From positions 1 to 11,093 of the forward strand of contig SVMQ01000044.1 of NCBI GenBank assembly GCA_015067375.1: DNA of 11,093 bases, read 5' to 3'. This document shows positions 6,608 through 11,093 of the stretch, piece after piece; position 1 is the stretch's first letter; each line of letters opens with the position of its first letter. The position numbers and the translations under genes are program-made. The notes under the pieces were generated by a model. That model saw nothing but the letters and a program-made list of their open reading frames with translations, made no database searches and was not told the origin of the DNA. The DNA is from Oscillospiraceae bacterium (GTDB lineage: Bacteria > Bacillota > Clostridia > Oscillospirales > Ruminococcaceae).

Positions 6608-8494
6608 ATGAGCCTTCCCTTATTCGATTGCTTTGACAGCAACTATAAGCATCCATTCGGTGCGCTTCGCCGCGGACAGCCCAGCATATTCAATGTGCGT
6701 ATCCCTAAGTATATGCAGGTGAGCGATCTTACGCTCGTTATGTTCCGCCCCGGCTACAAGGAGCGTTTTATCGAGCTTACATTGCAGGATGAGAGCGGCG
6801 AGGATAACATCTATTACTGCGTGTTTTCGCCAAATAATCTCGGTCTGCACCACTATTATTTCACAGGCGTCATCGACGGCAGACGCCGCTACATCAAGCG
6901 CCGCGGCGCGTCTGAGGGCGTTTTCGAGGGCGAGGAGCTTTTCCAGCTTACCGTATACGATGAGGAGCTGTATACACCGTCCTTTATCCGCGGCGGTATC
7001 ATGTATCAGATATTCCCCGATCGTTTTGCAAAGAGCGGCAAGGCTCACGATGGCGTACCCACTGACCGTATCATGCGCGATGACTGGTACGGCACACCAT
7101 ATTACAAGCCCGATGAAAAGGGTATCGTGCGCAACAACGATTACTTCGGCGGCGACCTGCAGGGTATCATTGAAAAGCTTCCCTATATCAAGAGCCTCGG
7201 CACGACGGTGATATACCTCAATCCTATATTTGAGGCTCACGAAAATCACCGCTATAACACCGCAAGCTATGAAAAGATAGACCCGCTTCTCGGTACAGAG
7301 GAGGATTTCGTGGAGCTTTGCACCAAGGCAAAGGAGATGGGCATCGATATAATCCTTGACGGCGTATTCTCGCATACGGGCGCTGACTCTGTGTACTTCA
7401 ACAAATTCGGACGCTACGGCGACAGCACAGGCGCTTTCCGCGACAGAAATTCCCCCTACTACCCATGGTACAGCTTTACTCATTATCCCGACAGATATGA
7501 GAGCTGGTGGGGTATCACAACGCTTCCTAACGTAAACGAGAACAACGAGCAGTACACGAATTACATCTGCGGCGACGGCGGTATACTTCAGAAGTGGATA
7601 AAGTTGGGCGCGTGCGGCTGGCGACTTGACGTTGCGGATGAGCTTCCCGACGAATTCCTTGACAACCTCAACAAGGCGGTCAAGGCTATGGGTAAGGACA
7701 AGATAATCTACGGCGAGGTATGGGAGGACGCTTCCAACAAGGAGAGCTACGGTGTGCGCCGTCGCTATCTCACAGGCGGTCAGCTTGACAGCGTTATGAA
7801 CTATCCGTTCAAGGAGGCTATCCTGAACTATGTAAAGTACGCTGACCCGAGGGCATTCCGCGACAGCATCCTGACAATTATGGATCACTACCCCAAGCCC
7901 GCTATTGATATGCTGATGAACTTCCTGTCCACTCACGATACCGAGCGTGCGCTGACGCGTCTTGGCGGCGAGGAGATAGGCTGGCACGACAAGGACTGGC
8001 AGTGCGAGCGCTATCTCGACGGTCAACAGTATATGTACGGTATCTCGCTGCTGAAATGCGCGATGGTGCTGCAGTTCTTCCTGCCCGGTATCCCGTCGGT
8101 ATACTACGGCGATGAGGCAGGTATGGAGGGCTACCGTGACCCGTTCAACCGCCGCTGCTATCCATGGGGCAGGGAAAACCTTGACCTCATCGAGTTCACA
8201 AAGCAGCTTGCAGTAGTGCGCAAGGGAACGCGCGCATTCGAGCAGGGCGACCTGCTGTTTATCGAGGTAACTGACAAGGTATGCGTATTTGCGCGCTATG
8301 ACAAGATCACACGTCAGGCAGCGATAATCTACCTCAACAAGTCCACACAGGGACACAGCTTCGAGATAAAGAACGACAAGACCGATATGTTCTTTGATTT
8401 CAAGGTGGCATTCGACCGCTACGGCAGAGGAATACAGGACGGAAAGATAACTGTATCGCCGTTTGATTATGCGGTGGTATACTGTAAGGTCTGA
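6608..8494 (+). CDS. GH13 alpha-glucan hydrolase with CBM34-like domain
   Basis: A 628-residue enzyme of the neopullulanase/cyclomaltodextrinase/maltogenic amylase type, expected to hydrolyse alpha-1,4 (and perhaps alpha-1,6) bonds in maltodextrins. Residues about 1-120 resemble the N-terminal CBM34-like beta domain of this group. The catalytic barrel starts at GGIMYQIFPDRFA. GH13 regions are visible: DGVFSHTG (D251), GWRLDVADEL with nucleophile D341, IYGEVWED with acid/base E370, and FLSTHDTER with transition-state D444. A beta-sandwich tail follows from about residue 540. There is no signal peptide, so it should be cytoplasmic, matching the phosphorylase upstream. AAGGAG at 6594-6599 supports the ATG at 6608. 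Subfamily GH13_20 or GH13_39 is plausible; branching specificity cannot be read from sequence. Confidence 0.92.
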   Translation: MSLPLFDCFDSNYKHPFGALRRGQPSIFNVRIPKYMQVSDLTLVMFRPGYKERFIELTLQDESGEDNIYYCVFSPNNLGLHHYYFTGVIDGRRRYIKRRGASEGVFEGEELFQLTVYDEELYTPSFIRGGIMYQIFPDRFAKSGKAHDGVPTDRIMRDDWYGTPYYKPDEKGIVRNNDYFGGDLQGIIEKLPYIKSLGTTVIYLNPIFEAHENHRYNTASYEKIDPLLGTEEDFVELCTKAKEMGIDIILDGVFSHTGADSVYFNKFGRYGDSTGAFRDRNSPYYPWYSFTHYPDRYESWWGITTLPNVNENNEQYTNYICGDGGILQKWIKLGACGWRLDVADELPDEFLDNLNKAVKAMGKDKIIYGEVWEDASNKESYGVRRRYLTGGQLDSVMNYPFKEAILNYVKYADPRAFRDSILTIMDHYPKPAIDMLMNFLSTHDTERALTRLGGEEIGWHDKDWQCERYLDGQQYMYGISLLKCAMVLQFFLPGIPSVYYGDEAGMEGYRDPFNRRCYPWGRENLDLIEFTKQLAVVRKGTRAFEQGDLLFIEVTDKVCVFARYDKITRQAAIIYLNKSTQGHSFEIKNDKTDMFFDFKVAFDRYGRGIQDGKITVSPFDYAVVYCKV

Positions 8495-8519
8495 TATTCG
8501 CTCATAAGGGTGTGTAATA

Positions 8520-8984
8520 ATGCGTGACGAGATAGAAAGAGTTATCAAGGAATTGCGCCTTGACAGGTCGAGGGTGTTTGAGGTCTCGCATCTGCAATAT
8601 GCCAGTATCATCCGACGTATCGAACAGACATTCGTTAAAAACGGAGGATCGCTGCACTGGTCGAATATCGAGATGCGCTTTGCTCCGTCGTTATCGGTAA
8701 AAACGCAGTACATCGGCGATCATCCGATGTGGATCTCTGAGCTTGAAAGGATAATTCCCGATACGCTGCATTATGTGCTGTTTGAGGACAATGTTGATAT
8801 GCGCGCTAAGTACTGGGTGTATGAAATGCGTCCGCGTGAGATGATAACGGTGCTGAGCGAGGTTGAGATGCTTCATGATTTCTATATCGTTTCAAAGAAG
8901 ATGAAGTGGCTTATCAGCGAGTGTCATGAGGATATCGTGTATTTCGTTGGTGATGTCATTGATATTTCAAAGCTGGAACAGTAA
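8520..8984 (+). CDS. Conserved-looking small protein, function unknown
   Basis: A 154-residue soluble protein starting 25 nt after the GH13 stop, with AAGGGTG at 8506-8512; it is very likely in the same transcript. There is no signal peptide or membrane segment. Aromatic-rich blocks are LHWSNIEMRF near residues 45-54, KYWVYEM near 97-103, and DFYIVSKKMKWLISECHED followed by IVYFVGD near 120-145. The pattern 'YIV-KK-KWL-CH-D-GD' loosely recalls small DUF proteins related to DUF6756, but that is recollection without a search. It contains no catalytic motif I can name. Its position suggests an accessory role to alpha-glucan metabolism, or a passenger gene. The bidirectional terminator immediately follows. 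Confidence 0.75.
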   Translation: MRDEIERVIKELRLDRSRVFEVSHLQYASIIRRIEQTFVKNGGSLHWSNIEMRFAPSLSVKTQYIGDHPMWISELERIIPDTLHYVLFEDNVDMRAKYWVYEMRPREMITVLSEVEMLHDFYIVSKKMKWLISECHEDIVYFVGDVIDISKLEQ

Positions 8985-8997
8985 TTCTGATCTTTAT

Positions 8998-9030
8998 AAA
9001 AAAGACCCGTGAAAAATCACGGGTCTTTTT
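8998..9030. terminator. Bidirectional terminator between convergent genes
   Basis: GACCCGTGA (9004-9012) and TCACGGGTC (9017-9025) form a perfect 9-bp stem with an AAAA loop. A-run (8998-9003) and T-run (9026-9030) flanks give a U-tract in both directions. It serves the glycogen operon on the plus strand and the acetyltransferase on the minus strand. Confidence 0.92.
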
Positions 9031-9038
9031 ATTTCAGC

Positions 9039-9605
9039 TCATGCATTATGGTACATATCATATACGATATATCCGTTGATACCGTCCAACGCACCCTCGT
9101 ATAATTCCTGACACATCATGCATCGCGGCTCCTGCATGGGAAAGCCACTGGTCGGGTATATGCCGAATTCAGAGGAAGTCTTGAAGCCTACCTGATTGTA
9201 GAAGTGGTAGTCGCCCTCGACGGTTATTCCCTTTGCGCCGTATTCCTTGACCTTTTCTATGCCGAGAGTAAGCATTGTGCTGCCGATATGCTGATGAAAA
9301 TAGTCGGCGTGTACCGAAACAGGCGCAAGCATTACTATGTCGTCGCTGTCGATGTGACCGCCGTCTTTGCTTTCGGATAGCGGAAATCCAGAAAACAGGA
9401 AGTGTCCTACTATCTTTCCGTCAAGCTCTGCAACAAATGAAAGCTCAGGGATATAGTATTTTGAGATGCGTATCTCTTCGATCAGTGCAATGATATCAGT
9501 GCCGTCGGAATAATCAGTACCCTCGCTGAAAGAGCGTAATACCATGGAGATTATGTCCTTGTAGTCGCTCGTTTTTTCGGGGCGGATGGTGATGTCGTTT
9601 CGCAT
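9039..9605 (-). CDS. GNAT-family N-acetyltransferase
   Basis: A 188-residue cytoplasmic protein with the GNAT order of motifs. An N-terminal ITIRPEKTSDY strand-helix is followed by FVAELDGKIVGHFLFS (strands 2-4). Then comes VMLAPVSVHADYFHQHIGS, with HQHIGS at the acetyl-CoA pyrophosphate loop in place of the usual Q/RxxGxG/A. Next are GIEKVKEYGAKGITVEGDYHFY and NQVGF, the usual strand 5/helix 4 region. It resembles the YhbS-like branch; the acceptor is unknown. The start is supported by AGGAGG (CCTCCT at 9610-9615) 4 nt before the ATG. It is divergent from the barnase operon and convergent with the glycogen operon, with no evident functional tie to either. Confidence 0.88.
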   Translation of the reverse strand: MRNDITIRPEKTSDYKDIISMVLRSFSEGTDYSDGTDIIALIEEIRISKYYIPELSFVAELDGKIVGHFLFSGFPLSESKDGGHIDSDDIVMLAPVSVHADYFHQHIGSTMLTLGIEKVKEYGAKGITVEGDYHFYNQVGFKTSSEFGIYPTSGFPMQEPRCMMCQELYEGALDGINGYIVYDMYHNA

Positions 9606-9635
9606 AGTGCCTCCTGTGGATCGTTGGTTTATCTA

Positions 9636-9664
9636 ATTATATCACTGCTTTAGCTCAAAGTCAA
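9636..9664 (-). promoter_or_regulatory. Promoter for the acetyltransferase gene
   Basis: On the minus strand, TTGACT (complement of 9659-9664) and TATAAT (complement of 9636-9641) are 17 bp apart, about 30 bp before the start codon. Confidence 0.82.
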
Positions 9665-9686
9665 CAGAAAGAACAAAAGACAGCTA

Positions 9687-9715
9687 TTGACATTTGCGAG
9701 TTATTATTGTAGAAT
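9687..9715 (+). promoter_or_regulatory. Promoter for the barnase-barstar operon
   Basis: TTGACA (9687-9692), a full consensus -35, and TAGAAT (9710-9715) are 17 bp apart. The start of transcription is predicted near 9722, giving a short leader of about 20 nt with AGGAGG at 9731-9736. The -35 faces that of the acetyltransferase promoter across 22 bp. Confidence 0.85.
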
Positions 9716-9741
9716 ATCATTGACGAAAAAAGGAGGTCAAT

Positions 9742-10425
9742 ATGAAAAAGATACTAAGTATATTAATGGCGGCTGTCATGTCGTTTGCCCTTGTCGGCTG
9801 CGGCATCGACGGCATCGAAGAAGCGATAGTGAATGATGTTGTCAGCTACCTTGAGGATGACGGAGCGGCTTCGGCAGCGCCGTCGGAAGAAGCGGCACAG
9901 CAGACATCCGCTGCCGACGAGGATACGCAGGCGGATATTGCAGAAGATGCGGAGAAGACCACTTCGGCTACCGAGGTAACAACACAAGCCACAACGACGC
10001 AGGCGACTACAACAGAGCAGACCACAACGGTGACTGAGCCTGTCGTGATCGAGCCGACAGTCGAAGCAGAGCCTACGCTCGACCCCGATGGCTCATACAC
10101 TACCAAGGATGATGTAGCGCTGTATATCCATCTTTACGGCTGTTTGCCGAGTAATTTCATGACGAAAAAGGAAGCGCAGGCGCTTGGCTGGGAGGGCGGC
10201 TCTCTTGAGCCTTATGCTCCTGGAATGTGTATAGGCGGCAGCCATTTCGGAAACTATGAGGGTCTGCTTCCCGAAAAGGATGGCAGAAAATATACCGAGT
10301 GCGATATCGACACGCTGGGCGCAAAAAGCCGCGGTGCAAAGCGCATCGTATTCTCAAACGACGGTCTGATATACTACACCGACGACCACTACGAGAGCTT
10401 CACGCTGCTGTATGGGGAGGAGTAA
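9742..10425 (+). CDS. Barnase-type ribonuclease as a surface lipoprotein
   Basis: A 227-residue precursor. Residues 1-20 are a lipoprotein signal (MKK, hydrophobic core, lipobox LVGC with C20 lipidated), so the mature protein should sit on the outer face of the membrane. Residues 21-112 form an acidic/Ala-rich then Thr-rich stalk, including TQATT-TQATT-TEQTT at 81-95. Residues about 113-226 align with Bacillus barnase: TKKEAQALGW at 141-150 (K142 ~ K27, W150 ~ W35), CIGG with the barnase loop, E186 ~ general base E73, R197 ~ R83, R201 ~ R87, and H216 ~ general acid H102 in DDHYESF. The catalytic set is complete, so it should cleave single-stranded RNA. Unlike barnase, the domain carries cysteines (C134, C163, C187). 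AGGAGG lies 5 nt before the ATG. The barstar gene follows after one base. The role could be competition or RNA scavenging. Confidence 0.93.
   Translation: MKKILSILMAAVMSFALVGCGIDGIEEAIVNDVVSYLEDDGAASAAPSEEAAQQTSAADEDTQADIAEDAEKTTSATEVTTQATTTQATTTEQTTTVTEPVVIEPTVEAEPTLDPDGSYTTKDDVALYIHLYGCLPSNFMTKKEAQALGWEGGSLEPYAPGMCIGGSHFGNYEGLLPEKDGRKYTECDIDTLGAKSRGAKRIVFSNDGLIYYTDDHYESFTLLYGEE
9982..10026 (+). repeat. Thr-rich pentapeptide repeat in the stalk
   Basis: Three tandem five-residue units (TQATT, TQATT, TEQTT) lie inside a longer Thr-rich linker spanning residues about 73-98. It probably acts as an extended spacer through the cell wall, and its ACA/ACG-rich DNA is prone to length change. Confidence 0.75.
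10413..10421 (+). promoter_or_regulatory. Ribosome binding site that sets the barstar start
   Basis: GGGGAGGAG lies within the last codons of the barnase gene, 5 nt before the ATG at 10427. It favours this ATG over the in-frame ATG at 10412, which would lie before the site, and implies translational coupling. Confidence 0.85.
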
Positions 10426-10426
10426 C

Positions 10427-10696
10427 ATGAGAGAGATAACGGTAGACTGCACTAAGATATCCGACAAAGCCGAGCTTCATAAGGTGCTTGCAGAGGAGCT
10501 GAGCTTCCCCGACTGGTATGGTAATAATCTTGACGCGCTGTATGACTGTCTGACAGGCATCGCGGATGACACCTGCATAATCGTTGAGGGTCTGGAAGTG
10601 CTGGAGGAAAGGCTCGGAAGCTACGCGCTGTCATTCAGAAAGGTAATGCTGAATGCGGCAGACGACAACGAAAAGATCAGGGCAGCTTTTATATGA
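10427..10696 (+). CDS. Barstar-family ribonuclease inhibitor
   Basis: An 89-residue cytoplasmic protein with no export signal, matching the size of Bacillus barstar (about 90 residues). The barnase-binding segment is recognisable as FPDWYGNNLDALYDCLTG (residues 27-44): Y31 corresponds to barstar Y29/Y30, D36 to D35 and D40 to D39, the residues that plug the barnase active site. The C-terminal helix-strand region is more diverged; the position of barstar E76 looks like Asn here. It follows the RNase stop by one base (TAA-C-ATG) and uses a ribosome site inside the RNase gene, so inhibitor synthesis is tied to toxin synthesis. Its job should be to neutralise RNase that fails to leave the cytoplasm. 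Barstar-like genes without RNase partners occur in many genomes, but here the partner is adjacent. Confidence 0.93.
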   Translation: MREITVDCTKISDKAELHKVLAEELSFPDWYGNNLDALYDCLTGIADDTCIIVEGLEVLEERLGSYALSFRKVMLNAADDNEKIRAAFI

Positions 10697-10702
10697 GAAT
10701 AC

Positions 10703-10742
10703 GCGCCGAGGCTTTATTTTAAAGGCTTCGGCGCTGTTTTTT
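10703..10742 (+). terminator. Rho-independent terminator after barstar
   Basis: GCGCCGAGGCTTT (10703-10715) pairs with AAGGCTTCGGCGC (10722-10734), 13 bp including two G-U pairs, with a 6-nt loop. A TTTTTT run follows (10737-10742). Confidence 0.9.
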
Positions 10743-10799
10743 ACTGTTATGTTTCTATTCTTTTCGTGAAATAGCTATTGTGTTTTCTCGTAAAAATTC

Positions 10800-10828
10800 T
10801 TGACAAATGTTTTTGGCGGGTGTATAAT
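10800..10828 (+). promoter_or_regulatory. Full-consensus promoter for the downstream secreted protein gene
   Basis: TTGACA (10800-10805) and TATAAT (10823-10828) match consensus at all twelve positions with a 17-bp spacer, with TG directly before the -10. The predicted start near 10835 leaves a leader of about 70 nt. Its 5' end carries a small inverted repeat, ACAGAT (10836-10841) with ATCTGT (10859-10864). Confidence 0.88.
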
Positions 10829-10906
10829 GTGGTTGACAGATCGTGAATGTTTTTTGCTATCTGTTGATAGATTTTATTACTTTTGCTGTATAGAGGAGGA
10901 TTTATT

Positions 10907-11093
10907 ATGAGAATTGTTAGTCGTTTAGCATCACTCGTATTGGTTGTAGGTTTTATTAATGCAACTTCGCCATGTTATGCACATACTGATTTTGAGAGTA
11001 GTAATGAAGAAAATAATTTATATCAAGAGGTAATTGAGTCTTGTTCTAAAAAAAGCTTAGAGTTTGATGCGGCGCATATAGCACAAGAAATTT
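10907..11093 (+). CDS. Secreted protein of unknown function (5' end only)
   Basis: An ATG at 10907 with GAGGAGGA at 10893-10900 opens a frame that runs off the window end (62 complete codons). Residues 1-25 look like a cleavable Sec signal: MRIVSR, a hydrophobic core LASLVLVVGF, and a likely cut after CYA. The mature start is acidic (HTDFESSNEENN), followed by YQEVIESCSKKSLEFDAAHIA. I do not recognise the family. GC over 10921-10980 is about 38%, lower than the metabolic genes, hinting at a transferred or poorly adapted gene. It has its own very strong promoter and lies after the barstar terminator, so it is a separate unit. Too little is visible to assign a function. Confidence 0.75.
   Translation, partial: MRIVSRLASLVLVVGFINATSPCYAHTDFESSNEENNLYQEVIESCSKKSLEFDAAHIAQEI

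Noticed and set aside
6620..8713. A 697-codon open frame on the minus strand opposite the GH13 gene
   Set aside because: It mirrors the codons of a gene with clear GH13 motifs and arises because that gene uses few TTA, CTA and TCA codons. Its product resembles no protein family and it spans two real genes.

Overview
The window looks like chromosomal DNA from an anaerobic gut or rumen Firmicute, most likely a Ruminococcus-type member of the Oscillospiraceae. The basis is Gram-positive Shine-Dalgarno sites (AGGAGG, AAAGGGG), sigma-A-like promoters with 17-bp spacers, moderately GC-rich genes separated by AT-rich spacers, a cytoplasmic glycogen/maltodextrin enzyme pair, and an intergenic palindrome of the GTAGGGGCGG...CCGCCC type. 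The genus is an inference. No tRNA, rRNA, CRISPR array or insertion sequence was seen.

Layout. (1) 1-1061: the 3' end of a TerY-like von Willebrand A (VWA) protein gene, overlapping by one base a PP2C phosphatase gene. This is two-thirds of a VWA/PP2C/Ser-Thr kinase 'TerY-P' signalling set; the kinase is not in the window. (2) 1156-1602: a stand-alone receiver-domain protein with its own promoter and terminator-like hairpin. (3) 1721-2173: an AT-rich orphan gene with a probable TTG start. (4) 2518-3795: a class Ic aspartate aminotransferase with its own promoter, a long leader and a terminator. (5) 4082-8984: glycogen phosphorylase, a GH13 alpha-glucan hydrolase with a CBM34-like N-terminus, and a small uncharacterised gene. 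These probably form one operon, with a palindromic repeat and a second inverted repeat between the first two genes. A bidirectional terminator separates it from (6) a minus-strand GNAT acetyltransferase (9039-9605). (7) 9742-10696: a barnase-type ribonuclease built as a lipoprotein with a Thr-rich stalk, followed one base after its stop codon by a barstar gene and then a strong terminator. (8) 10907 to the window end: the start of an AT-rich gene for a secreted protein behind a consensus promoter.

How the genes work together. Glycogen phosphorylase and the GH13 enzyme fit intracellular breakdown of glycogen or imported maltodextrin: phosphorolysis of chain ends plus hydrolysis of limit dextrins or short oligosaccharides. 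The barnase/barstar pair is the most distinctive content. The RNase carries a lipobox and so should be anchored outside the membrane, while the inhibitor has no export signal and should protect the cytoplasm. All catalytic positions of barnase can be aligned, so the RNase is probably active. Whether it serves competition or RNA scavenging cannot be told from sequence.
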